Part shown: positions 35,138 to 45,834 of the stretch, in pieces
Layout: every line of letters begins with the position of its first letter
How positions within the stretch are numbered: the stretch's first letter is position 1
Origin: Cephalotus follicularis
Lineage: Eukaryota > Streptophyta > Magnoliopsida > Oxalidales > Cephalotaceae
NCBI GenBank assembly: GCA_001972305.1
Contig: BDDD01002689.1
Location: 186,001 to 250,000, forward strand
Direction: 5' to 3'
Length of the DNA: 64,000 nt
Made by a program: the position numbers and the translations under genes
Notes under the pieces: generated by a model
What the model was told of the DNA's origin: nothing
The model's database searches: none
The model's input: the letters and a program-made list of their open reading frames with translations, nothing else

Positions 35138-35563
35138 GTATAAAAGAAAGAAAAAATAATAAAGCATATTTTACCCCTTTGAATTCAGTCTTGATTTGTA
35201 GCCTATTTGATTTGAGTAATTAAGCCTTAGGGGTGTTTTAAACTTAGTTCCTTAAAGCCAACTGCCTTGAGAGTAACTGGTCAAAAGCTCGCTACATAGG
35301 TCCTATAGAAAGCTTAAGAAATCAAGACATTGCACGAATTTAGGTTGGTAAAATTTTCATTGATCTCATTTGCGAATTGCAAATTCTTAAGCTACCTAGT
35401 ACTTTGGGTGTTTGGTGTTTGCTCCATCCATGACAATTCAGATGGAAAATAGTGGAGGAATGAGTTCAAAGAAAAGAGAAAGCGAAAAGAAAAAGAAAAA
35501 TATATGTGCCAGTGCTAAAATTCTTTGTCCGAATCCGAGCTAGGATTTTATGTTACCAAAAAT
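34493..35563 (+). other. Athila-like 3' untranslated region, copy 1
   Basis: Non-coding, AT-rich sequence downstream of pol, with a (TA)n microsatellite at about 35105-35136. It is homologous to 57558-58613. It is interrupted at 35564 by an LTR insertion with target duplication AAAAT and resumes at 44334. Confidence 0.8.
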
Positions 35564-36639
35564 TGTCGCGCCCTGAACCGCGAGAGTAAACCCCCACGAT
35601 CCGACGCACGAGATACATTCCCTTCAATCCATTTATATCATATAATTCATAATCTAAAAAGTGCTATAAATTTAAAACTATAAACCAAAGTCATATAAGC
35701 GGAAGAACCATATATACATCAGCGGAATTAATCAAATCAAATAAAAACTAACTCTTAAAATCTCCCGAAATTTCGGCATGAAGTATTCGTTTATAGGACT
35801 AAACCCCCTGTAAAGGAAAACTCAATTTATATATCAGCACTCCCGAAGGAGGAATCAGCAGTTTATGTATATATACGGGCTCAGCCCTCAACAACCACAC
35901 TCCCGAAGGAGGAAACAACAGTTTATCACAATAGGGGGGGTCCTGTCTATATCTTTTACATCAACACCCATATCATAAGCACTGCCACATGTCGGCAGGT
36001 CGATAGCTGAAATAAAACATCACTATATATCTTTATATTTGTCTCAAATACATAGGGTTCCTTTTCACAATCCTTATATTCAACTCATATAAGCAAAACC
36101 AAATACAAGCAACTCCATATACAATTGGCTAACAGAAGCTGTTATAGAAAACCTATCATTCCCAGCTTACATCGTTGCAATCCATCACCTGTGCCTGAGC
36201 CTGACCCATTCCGCACACAGGGGAAATGGGTTAGCGACATAATGTCGTGTAGGTATACTATGCTATGCATGCAACATTATAAGAATGTATGTGTGCAACA
36301 ATATATCAATGTATGTCATGTAATGCATCAGCATAATAGTGATATGCGTGCAACAGTATAATATATATATGTAAGGTATGTCGTGTGCACAAATGACAAT
36401 TGCGGACGGCGTCAATATACCAATTGTCCCTAAGCAGTGGTATACTGGGCTGGTCCTAATCACATAAAAGGCCATAGGCCTGCAGACAATCCATATAACA
36501 ATCAATATCAATCATAGGAACAATCAGTACATAGGTCTGAGTACTACTCTGCCCCTCCGACCCGAGATAGTACTACCACCGACTACCTACCCTTTTGAGG
36601 TCGTAGCCGAGTGGGGAAGAGATAACGCTGATCACATCA

Positions 36640-36779
36640 TGGCTAAGCCGTAAAAATGGTCAGAGCCCATAATATAGTGGTAAAGCCGTAAAAACGGTCA
36701 GAACCCATAAGGTGGTAAAGCCGTAAAAACGGTCAGAACCCATAAGGTGGTAAAGCCGTAAAAACGGTCAGAACCCATT
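36640..36779. repeat. 35-bp tandem repeats with a CCGTAAAAACGG dyad, four units
   Basis: AGCCGTAAAAA starts at 36646, 36684, 36719 and 36754, with spacings of 38, 35 and 35. Each unit holds the small inverted repeat CCGT-AAAA-ACGG. The first unit is diverged; units 2-4 are nearly identical. The array lies inside the gypsy-type LTR, just left of the nested copia. Confidence 0.85.
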
Positions 36780-38232
36780 TGATCCGAGAGATCATTGGTA
36801 GGGGAGATATACATCTTGAGAGGGTCTCCTCAGAGGAGAACACAGCAGATCCACTGACCAAGGCAATGGGCACCAAGGCTCTGCAGCATCATCGTGGGAT
36901 GATAGGTCTGGGCTATAGGAGTTCATGGCTTGAGGGTCAAGTGGGAGATTGTTAGATATAGTGACCCAACAAGCCATCAGATGGGTTGTCACATTGTATC
37001 TTATCTTGTATAGAACAATCTTATTCTTATATATATGATGCGTGCAATATTTGTTATGGCTATATCACTTGTATTTTATCACATAATTGAAGTAGTTTAA
37101 TTATTACCTACTTATACTAGTGATGCCCTGACATAAGGTTGGATACCTGGCATGGAGGTTGTGAGACTGGTTATCTTATTCCTTATGTCAAACTTATTCC
37201 AAGTCATAGGTTCACTTTGTGGGCATTAGTGAACCGGATAGACTTGCGCGTATGTTGCCTACTCATGGAATCGGGGGATGGACTCTCTCACTACCATCTG
37301 TGTTGGACACTAGGGCAAATACGGGGTGCGCACTAGGAGCGTGTACACTGAACAGTGACCCGCGTAGGAGACACTGTTTGGATAGTCGCTATTCTTGTGT
37401 CAATAGTGACTCCTACTGGTTGCGGTTGTGTATAAGTGTTTATCACTTAGCGAGTTCTTTAACTTGTCTGATCCTTAGACCTGAGCGACTACTCTATATT
37501 GTATGGATACGGTTATGCTTTGATCTCCACCTTACCCAGTCCTCTCTTAGCGGCTGGCAATCAGGTGGTCTTTGGGTATGATCGAATCTATACGAATATA
37601 AGTGAGTGCGCAATAAGGGATTGTCACACATGAGCGAAGGTGATCGACCTTATTATTGTTTGATTATACTTTGGACTTATGAAATCCTTGGCCAAGGTTG
37701 AGGTAGACTGGAAATTAGATTTCCGGAGAGTTTACCAAAGGTCCTAGTAATGATCAGATATTTTAGTCATTGAGGTATTATCTAGGGTTGACACATATCC
37801 TTACCTTAGACCTCAATCGGGGCCAAGTATGACAAGGGATTATAGTACACGCGAACCGACAACTTAGAAAATTTGTGGTTATTGAGGTGTTGGGAAAATT
37901 AATTAGATTAATTTTTTTTCATATGGATAATATTGGATATTATTCCAAGAGCTTTAAATGATCTGGGATCATTTAGAATGGCTAAATCGAACCCTAGGGG
38001 TATTTCAGTAATTTGTGAACACCTCTCGAACTAACCAAGATTTTAAAGGGTCCCTTCCTTATAATGACTAGGTCTTTAATATGTTGGACATATTAAGTCT
38101 TGGTGTCAAATATCGGTTATGTGGATCTTACATTTTGTGGAAACACTTATGTTTTATCTTACTTAACCAATATTTGAAAGGGACATGTAAACACTAAAAG
38201 AGTTAGACTCTTTGTGCTTTACTGGCCAGAAG

Positions 38233-38360
38233 GCGTCGATGTCTTTTAGAAAGACATCGACGCGTTTTCCTGATAAAGACGTTGATGTTTTTTAGAAAGC
38301 ATTGATGTCTTTTAGTGCCACATTGCATAGGAGTCGACGTCTTTTGAAAGGCGTCGACGT
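38233..38360. repeat. GTCGAYG dyad doublets in the copia LTR
   Basis: Motif copies start at 38235, 38256, 38281, 38301, 38333 and 38353, with spacings of 21, 25, 20, 32 and 20. The first doublet is itself a perfect inverted repeat: 14-bp arms 38233-38246 and 38250-38263 around a TAG spacer. The cluster is repeated in the second LTR (about 41534-41661). Confidence 0.8.
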
Positions 38361-38896
38361 CTTTGAACAGAACGTGCAGTCTGTGCACGAGCTCAAATCG
38401 TGGGCACGATCTCTCCCTCGTTTCCAACATCCAGCTCCCGTTCTTGCACGTTTTGGAAACGTGGGAATCATGGCTTCAAACTCCAACGGAGTGAAGGCCA
38501 TGATTCTGAGCACATGGGAGATTGGGAGAGAGGATTAGGGGCTGGTATAAAACATTTCTGCAGAAATGAAAATGTAAGGGTGACACTTTTGATGGGCAAT
38601 TGGACCTCGAAATCTTCTCTGCGAGTGTGTGTTCCTTTTCATTGATATACACCAAGCAAGGCTTATCTAGGGTGGATTGATTACTGACTTCATTGGTCAT
38701 AATCAATACTCCTTTTCAAGCTTAGTGAGAGAGTGAGTGAATTCGCGCTCTTGGAGTTTGCTGGAAGATTTATCTGCTGTACCTGAAGCTTGGAGAAGAT
38801 CAAAAGGGTATCTACTCAAGCTTGTACCGGCAAAGAACGAAGGAGCCAACACCCACTGGTATAATTTTTGGTCCTTCTTCTTCTTGCCATGTTTGT

Positions 38897-38924
38897 GTGT
38901 CACCATTGATTGCAATGGTGACAC
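38897..38924. repeat. Perfect 11-bp hairpin in the copia LTR
   Basis: Arms GTGTCACCATT and AATGGTGACAC flank a 6-base loop. The second LTR preserves it at 42200-42227, although nearby bases differ. Confidence 0.85.
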
Positions 38925-39104
38925 CAATTCAATTCTGTTGATGTTGTGGTGATCCATGGGATCTGTGGACGTGCCTTTATGTACTTGTTTATGTTACATA
39001 GGGTGTTCATCCGCTGCATGTTTGTTAAATAAAAATTTTCATTTCTACGTTTTTACACCCTATTTCCATTTTGGCACCGGGATCGGTCTATCCGACTCCA
39101 TCAG

Positions 39105-39116
39105 TGGTATCAGAGC
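39105..39116 (+). other. Primer-binding site of the rearranged copia
   Basis: TGGTATCAGAGC lies one base after the LTR end at 39103, the initiator methionine tRNA type. Confidence 0.9.
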
Positions 39117-39406
39117 GTCCCACAACATCCTTAATTGAATATGTATGCCTTAGATGATGTTCTGTTTAATGGTTTAATCATTGGATGTGTTTTTGCGATC
39201 AAACTGAATTTTCTAAGTGCCTTAATGAAAATGACTTGAAATTGGATTTCAGTGTGTTTTTGTACTGGGAATGTTACATAAATGTGTTTAGAATTAAGTT
39301 TGGAACATGCATGGTGCATTTAGGAATACCAGAATGGTATTCTATTGTCTAAACCATTGATTTCAGCATTTTTCGAAATGCAGAAAATACCCAAGGGGCT
39401 GAAGAC

Positions 39407-39693
39407 GTCGATGTCTTATGGAAGACGTCGATGTCAAGTGCAATTTCCAGGGAAGACGTTGACGTTTTTGGTAAGACGTCGATGCCATGTCAAATTCCCA
39501 GAAAAGACGTCGATGTCTTTGGGTAGACGTCGATGTCTAGATCATACTTTATAAAATGCGTCGATGTTTAAGGTAGACATCGACGCCTTTTTCAACCCTA
39601 CTGGAAAAACGCATTGATGCTCTGTTTTTGCATCGATGCCTTGTTCATGCTTTTCCAGAAAACACGTCGATGCCTTTGGAAAGGCGTCGACGT
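39407..39693. repeat. GTCGATGT dyad doublets in the copia leader
   Basis: Motif starts are 39407, 39427, 39458, 39478, 39509, 39529, 39560, 39579, 39613, 39632, 39666 and 39686. The spacings are 20, 31, 20, 31, 20, 31, 19, 34, 19, 34 and 20. This is a strict alternation of about two and about three helical turns over 280 bp, outside the LTR. Confidence 0.85.
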
Positions 39694-40309
39694 CTTTTAT
39701 AAAAAAAAAAAAAGAAACTGTTTTTGTATAAAATTGGATTTTATGCATTTTGGCACTTGGAAGATTAAAATCATTGCTTGATTTAGTGGGAGTTTGATCA
39801 ATTAACAATCATTGAATTAAATTATATAATTGGTTATCATATATGGCATTTGTTTTATATGTTGTTTCATTATATTGGATATAATGTAGATCTTATGCAC
39901 AATGGATGGCCCGAATATGGACATAGACCTAGTTTAATGTTTTCTATGTGTGGATGTATTTTAATTTATTTATTATCTTTAAAGGTCTGTAATAAGGTGC
40001 CTGCGTGCATCATTTATTTTTTCTTTACCTTTGTAATTTCTCCTTGTATTTTTTAAATGTAAATTTTCTTTTCGAATATGTATTGTTCCTTTTTGTAAAA
40101 GAAGACTACGCAAGGAGAGATGGAGGAAAGGAGAAATGAAGTACAAGACTTTTGAAGGCCATGTATGCATGGTTAATGTTGTAATAAATAGATTTATATC
40201 CTTACACCTAGGAAGACCTTGTAATGACTTTGGGCTCAAGTCATTGCATAATAATGTCCTGGCCAAGATCCATTGACATATTTTAGAAATATGTCCAAGG
40301 TGCATAAGA

Positions 40310-42406
40310 TATAGAACAATCTTATTCTTATATATATGATGCGTGCAATATTTGTTATGGCTATATCACTTGTATTTTATCACATAATTGAAGTAGTTTA
40401 ATTATTACCTACTTATACTAGTGATGCCCTGACATAAGGTTGGATACCTGGCATGGAGGTTGTGAGACTGGTTATCTTATTCCTTATGTCAAACTTATTC
40501 CAAGTCATAGGTTCACTTTGTGGGCATTAGTGAACCGGATAGACTTGCGCGTATGTTGCCTACTCATGGAATCGGGGGATGGACTCTCTCACTACCATCT
40601 GTGTTGGACACTAGGGCAAATACGGGGTGCGCACTAGGAGCGTGTACACTGAACAGTGACCCGCGTAGGAGACACTGTTTGGATAGTCGCTATTCTTGTG
40701 TCAATAGTGACTCCTACTGGTTGCGGTTGTGTATAAGTGTTTATCACTTAGCGAGTTCTTTAACTTGTCTGATCCTTAGACCTGAGCGACTACTCTATAT
40801 TGTATGGATACGGTTATGCTTTGATCTCCACCTTACCCAGTCCTCTCTTAGCGGCTGGCAATCAGGTGGTCTTTGGGTATGATCGAATCTATACGAATAT
40901 AAGTGAGTGCGCAATAAGGGATTGTCACACATGAGCGAAGGTGATCGACCTTATTATTGTTTGATTATACTTTGGACTTATGAAATCCTTGGCCAAGGTT
41001 GAGGTAGACTGGAAATTAGATTTCCGGAGAGTTTACCAAAGGTCCTAGTAATGATCAGATATTTTAGTCATTGAGGTATTATCTAGGGTTGACACATATC
41101 CTTACCTTAGACCTCAATCGGGGCCAAGTATGACAAGGGATTATAGTACACGCGAACCGACAACTTAGAAAATTTGTGGTTATTGAGGTGTTGGGAAAAT
41201 TAATTAGATTAATTTTTTTTCATATGGACAATATTGGATATTATTCCAAGAGCTTTAAATGATCTGGGATCATTTAGAATGGCTAAAACGAACCCTAGGG
41301 GTATTTCAGTAATTTGTGAACACCTCTCGAACTAACCAAGATTTTAAAGGGTCCCTACCTTATAATGACTAGGTCTTTAATATGTTGGACATATTAAGTC
41401 TTGGTGTCAAATATCGGTTATGTGGATCTTACATTTTGTGGAAACACTTATGTTTTATCTTACTTAACCAATATTTGAAAGGGACATGTAAACACTAAAG
41501 GAGTTAGACTCTTCGTGCTTTACTGCCCAGAAGGCGTCGACGTCTTTTAGAAAGACATCGACGCGTTTTCCTGATAAAGACGTTGATGTTTTTTTAGAAA
41601 GCATTGATGTCTTTTAGTGCCACATTGCATAGGAGTCGACGTCTTTTGAAAGGCGTCGACGTCTTTGAGCAGAACGTGCAGTCTGTGCACGAGCTCAAAT
41701 CGTGGGCACGATCTCTCCCTCGTTTCCAGCATCCAGCTCCCGTTCTTGCACGTTTTGGAAACGTGGGAATCATGGCTTCAAACTCCAACGGAGTGAAGGC
41801 CATGATTCTGAGCACATGGGAGATTGGGAGAGAGGATCAGGGGCTGGTATAAAACATTTCTGCAGAAATGAAAATGTAAGGGTGACACTTTTGCTGGGCA
41901 ATTGGACCTCGAAATCTTCTCTGCGAGTGTGTGTTCCTTTTCATTGATATACACCAAGCAAGGCTTATCTAGGGTGGATTGATTACTGACTTCATTGGTC
42001 ATAATCAATACTCCTTTTTTAAGCTTAGTGAGAGAGTGAGTGAATTCGAGCTCTTGGAGTTTGCTGGAAGATTTATCTGTTGTACCTGAAGCTTGGAGAA
42101 GATCAAAAGGGTATCTACTCAAGCTTGTACCGGCAAAGAACGAAGGAGCCAACACCCACTGGTATAATTTTTGGTCCTTCTTCTTCTTGCCATGTTTGTG
42201 TGTCACCATTGATTGCAATGGTGACACCTATTCAATTATGTTGATGTTGTGGTGATCCATGGGATCTGTGGACGTGCCTTTATGGACTTGTTTATGTTAC
42301 ATAGGGTGTTCTTCCGCTGCATGTTTGTTAATTAAAAATTTTTATTTCTACGTTTTTACACCCTATGTCCATTTTGGCACCGGGATCGGTCTATCCGACT
42401 CCATCA
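40310..42406 (+). repeat. Second, 5'-truncated LTR of the rearranged copia
   Basis: Matches 37009-39103. The first 59 bp or so of the LTR are missing and the junction at 40310 joins it to leader sequence, consistent with a deletion that removed gag-pol and the LTR start together. Confidence 0.85.
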
Positions 42407-42545
42407 GGATTTCCAAAGGTTACAAAGCCTTAGGGAGGCTTTCTATGGAATCCGGTTGAAGATAAAACCATTTTGGATGGAAAACCATGTAAAACAGTGT
42501 GTTTGGACTGAATAGGGCACTAATCATCTATGCTTAGCCCTGAGC

Positions 42546-42734
42546 GTTAACAGTTTTAAAAAGCACAAGTATAAAGTGTCAACAGTTTGTTTTAAAGCAT
42601 AAGGCGTTGACTGTTTGGCTTAACTCATAAGAGCGTCGACAAGTTTAGAAATCATAAGTATAAAACATCGACTACTCAGTTTAAGATATGAAGGCGTCGA
42701 CGGGTTTAGTTTTGAAAGCATAAAGCGTCGACGG
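42546..42734. repeat. GTCGACGG dyads at about 30-bp spacing
   Basis: In the right part of the gypsy-type LTR, motifs start at 42546, 42578, 42606, 42635, 42667, 42696 and 42727, with spacings of 32, 28, 29, 32, 29 and 31. The core is the same as in the other clusters but the spacing is near three helical turns. Confidence 0.75.
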
Positions 42735-43261
42735 TTTTGATAGAAAATGTAGTTTGTGAAAGAGTTCGTAAACCAATGGAACTATGTCCGAAACAGTTCA
42801 AAACCTTTTAAAATTCATCCCATAGCCCGTGAATTGAGAGGAGGCAAGAACTCATCCCCTCTTAATTCAACGTCGAACCCTTTATATCATATGCCATATG
42901 CAATTATATATATCCATCCGTATGCTCGTATATATATATATATACACACAATCATGCATCCATACAAATGCAGTTCGTACGCATCATTTCATATAATTAT
43001 TTAGAATGCATGAATGCAATGCAAGCAATAGTATAACCTACCTCGTAGCAACTGAGCTCGTAAAGCTCGGAAATCCTTTATCCTTAATCGTTTTCCTCAT
43101 CCTTGATCGTTTCCTTTATCCTGCATGTACAACATATTTCCGTTACACTCTACGCACGGAAACCAAGAACAGCCGTTATCGGAGCTTCGGCCAGTTTTCG
43201 GCCAATTCATTTAGGTCCGGCGAAACCCAAAAACAGGTTCCACATTGGGCGATATGTTCAA

Positions 43262-43660
43262 AACCATCGGAGGCTCATCATGACTCGTCATGAAACGCGT
43301 TGTCATGGCCGACAGCGAGTCAACTCACTGAGTCAACTCGCCGGTCAACCGCAGCCTCGGTCACAACCCAAAATCGCCTCACAACCATCAGTTCTACGCG
43401 TTACAGACAGAGACTCGCCGTGACTTGCCGTGACACGCTGTGTCACGGCCGGCTAGTGAGTTCAACTCACTGAGTTGACTCGCCGGTCGTCCTCAGCTCC
43501 GGCCAACACCATAAAACGCATCACAACCATCATATAAACACACTACCAGCCTTAACTCACCGAGACTTGGCGCACATTACGTGGTCACAGGCGGCAGCGA
43601 GTTGGCTCCACTGAGTCAACTCGCCAGTTCGTTTCCGGCCGTTTCTGGCCGAATGACGCC
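43262..43660. repeat. 142-bp tandem repeats, three degenerate units
   Basis: The landmark ACTCGCC recurs at 43336, 43478 and 43619, with spacings of 142 and 141. Units share the ACTCACTGAGTCAACTC core and CACAACCATCA text. A perfect 10-bp inverted repeat GCCGTGACAC / GTGTCACGGC with a 3-base spacer lies at 43427-43449 in the second unit. Confidence 0.75.
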
Positions 43661-44333
43661 AAACCAGCCACTGAAATGGGTGTAGCCGGCCTCCTAGGTG
43701 AAGACTGGACCCACCCGCGACGATTACCGGCGGTGGAACGCTCGGCAACGCGCGACAGTGGCGACGTCGGGGAGAAGAAAGAAAGATAAAAGAAAGAAGA
43801 GAAATAGGAGGTTACCGTGGGTGAAGTCGCGCCGATCGCTTTCCCGGTCTGGCGCCTTCGCCGTCATCCTCTCCGGCGTCTCTCTCCCCCTCTGGTTCTC
43901 TCTCCCGATGTCTCTCTCCCACTGTCTCACTCTCTCCCCCTTTCATATCACAGACCAGGCGTTTTAACGCCTGGTTACTCTTTTCTTTGCACGGACGCCT
44001 TATGCGCCCGTGTGTCATTTCTTGTCCATTCTTCAATTTTTGCTTCTCTTCTTGGTATTTACTGGCCAAAATACTAAGGCATGGGTCTCGTTTAATCCGA
44101 AAACAACAATATTAATTATCCAAAAGGGTACCAAAATAATCGCAATAATAATGCGAACATATGGCCTTATTGTCGCGCATTAAAAATGGGCTTTATTAAT
44201 CATTTCGGGCCTTACGACTTACGGCTCCAATACGCGATGCCTTTTATTAATTCGAGCTCCATCAGCTCAATACAGCCATACACTGTGCCAATATTAAAAT
44301 AATTATTTATAAAATTTGGGGCCTTACAAAAAT

Positions 44334-44584
44334 TGCATATCTTAATTGGTAAAATGTGTCAAAAACAGAAAATTTTTGGTAAAACCCCTTAATTGAGATG
44401 TGTTTTGATTCTAGAACTTGGAACAAGATAATAAATTTCAAGTATGGGGTTGTTCTATGAATTTTTAAGCATGGATACATTTTGCCTATTATAAAAGTTT
44501 TGATGAACTGAATTTTGTATGTTTATTCGCTAGAAAACACTCACGAGACAAAACTCGTCCACTAGGGAACCTAGGGAATTAAAG
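44334..44584 (+). other. Athila-like 3' region, continuation of copy 1
   Basis: Homologous to about 58614-58867. It ends at GGAATTAAAGGC, then switches directly to Tat-like 3' sequence. Compared with copy 2, the 1.43 kb holding the rest of the 3' region, the 3' LTR and the Tat-like integrase end (58868-60299) is absent. Confidence 0.75.
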
Positions 44585-45638
44585 GCCGACTATTGTAAGT
44601 TGTACAAAATTCAAGAATATCAATAAATTTGAATTTTTTCTCAAAAAGTGCATGTCCAAGATTATAGTTCCAAGTTTGCAAGAGATCGGATGCCCAATGT
44701 TCAAGTCTTTAAACCTCTGAACAACGGCCGATAAGTTCCATCAGTCAAGAAGTTTTAATACAAGCATGTCTGACCATGCTCCCAAGGGAGAAATCAGAGC
44801 AGGCCTTGATACAGGACCCGAGCTCTCTAAGTCTCATGAAAATGCAAAACTCCAAAGGCAGTAAGCAAATCCAGGATAAAAGTCTCGAACACACCAAGGT
44901 CTCAAATCAACAACGACTCCTTCCAAGGAGCATAAAAGACTCCTTCCGAGGGCCGCCAAAGACTCCTTCCGAGGACCGCCTAAAAGTTCATTTACAAAAG
45001 ACTCCTAAGGGAGAAAAGTTAAAAAGACTTCTAAGGTATCAATAAGACTCCCAAGGGAGCAAACACTCATTAGCGTTTCATAGTCTGACCATACCAATAT
45101 CGTGTCTTGAGAGGCGAATCCATAAGAACTCAACGATCAAGTTCGTTGGACTGAGCACTTTGAAATAAGTGTCCCCATGAGGGATGTAAGCTCAGACGAC
45201 CTGGTCTAGAATATAACGGATTAGACGAGATCCTGCTCGCCAAACCAGTAAGAACTTGTCCGAGAAGACCTAAAACTTGGTCTAAGAACACTTAAGAACT
45301 CATAAAGATCAAGTCCCTTTGCCTAAGTGCTTTTTATACAAAGTGTCCTATGGGGACTAGAAAGCTTAGGTAGCTCGGTCTGAAAACTGTAAGACCACAT
45401 TTTAAAATGTCTCTAAGTCAGACTCAGCTAAAGTTCCTGAGGGGAATCGCAATGCTCACATGAAGCACAAGTTAGGCTCAGTTACTTACGATAAATTTTT
45501 CCTAAGGGAATCATGGGTACTCAAATGGAGCTCAAACATACAAGGCAATAAGCATAGAAGATCATAAAGAAAAGATCCAATCTTCCAAAAGTCTTGTATT
45601 TTATTAATCAAAAGAGAATTACATTGCAAAAGAAGAAA
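44585..45638 (+). other. Tat-like 3' untranslated region with CTCCCAAGGGAG repeats, copy 1
   Basis: Nearly identical to 60300-61350 (offset 15712). It holds repeated GACTCC(C/T) boxes such as CTCCCAAGGGAG at 44778 and 45047, and two close GACTCCTTCCGAGG units near 44938-44975. The open frame 44776-45045 is identical in both copies, but both copies are recent duplicates and it resembles nothing known; I do not call it a gene. Confidence 0.65.
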
Positions 45639-45726
45639 TTACAAAGCAAAAACAAAGAAAAAAAATCTACTGTAGCTTTCAGCCCCAGAAGGGATGTCGT
45701 GTACAACGAGAGAAGGAGGAAATGGA

Positions 45727-45834
45727 GGATTCTCAGCCATTGATTCAGAAGGAGGATCCACGGCCACAGGCTCAAGAGTAGGATCCTCGGCCACAGGCTC
45801 AAGTGGAGGATCCTCAGCCAAAGGCTCCAAGTCG
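45727..45834 (-). repeat. 27-bp tandem repeats, four units, coding
   Basis: GGAT(C/T)C(A/T)C starts at 45727, 45754, 45781 and 45808, exactly 27 bp apart. This encodes four 9-residue repeats in the acidic tail of the antisense frame. Copy 2 has the same array near 61439-61546. Confidence 0.85.

Larger units (their letters stand above)
36950..39103 (+). repeat. First LTR of the rearranged copia
   Basis: TGTTAGATATAG at the start, CCATCA at the end, 2154 bp, followed by a PBS. It holds a GTCGA dyad cluster (38235-38360) and a perfect hairpin at 38897-38924. Confidence 0.85.
36779..42406 (+). mobile_element. Rearranged copia: RNase H tail, LTR, leader, truncated LTR
   Basis: Order: RNase H tail with Ala-Asp-Pro-Leu-Thr-Lys-Ala-Met and Trp-Leu-Glu-Gly-Gln (36779-36949); LTR 36950-39103; PBS 39105-39116; leader (39117-40309); second LTR lacking its first 59 bp or so (40310-42406). 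All gag-pol except the tail is missing. A tail before the first LTR cannot belong to the same simple element, so this is the product of a tandem array or unequal recombination. The two LTRs look about 1% different by eye, with the first 900 bp or so identical, so this is the youngest copia here. Confidence 0.8.
35564..44328 (-). mobile_element. Gypsy-type solo LTR inserted in Athila-like copy 1
   Basis: Plus-strand ends are TGTCGCGCCC and GGGCCTTACA, so on its own strand it begins TGTAAGGCCC and ends GGGCGCGACA. AAAAT flanks it on both sides (35559-35563 and 44329-44333). Copy 2 shows the uninterrupted site near 58613 with one AAAAT, which proves the boundaries. Its own sequence is 35564-36778 plus 42407-44328, about 3.1 kb; the middle is a nested copia remnant. 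I find no PBS, gag or pol of its own, so a solo LTR is the simplest reading. Confidence 0.85.

Noticed and set aside
34493-35563. Possible env-like gene of the Athila-like elements
   Set aside because: No long frame, signal peptide or membrane segment in either copy downstream of pol.
44776-45045. Open frame of 89 codons identical in both Tat-like copies
   Set aside because: Identity follows from the recent duplication; it overlaps CTCCCAAGGGAG repeats and resembles no known protein.
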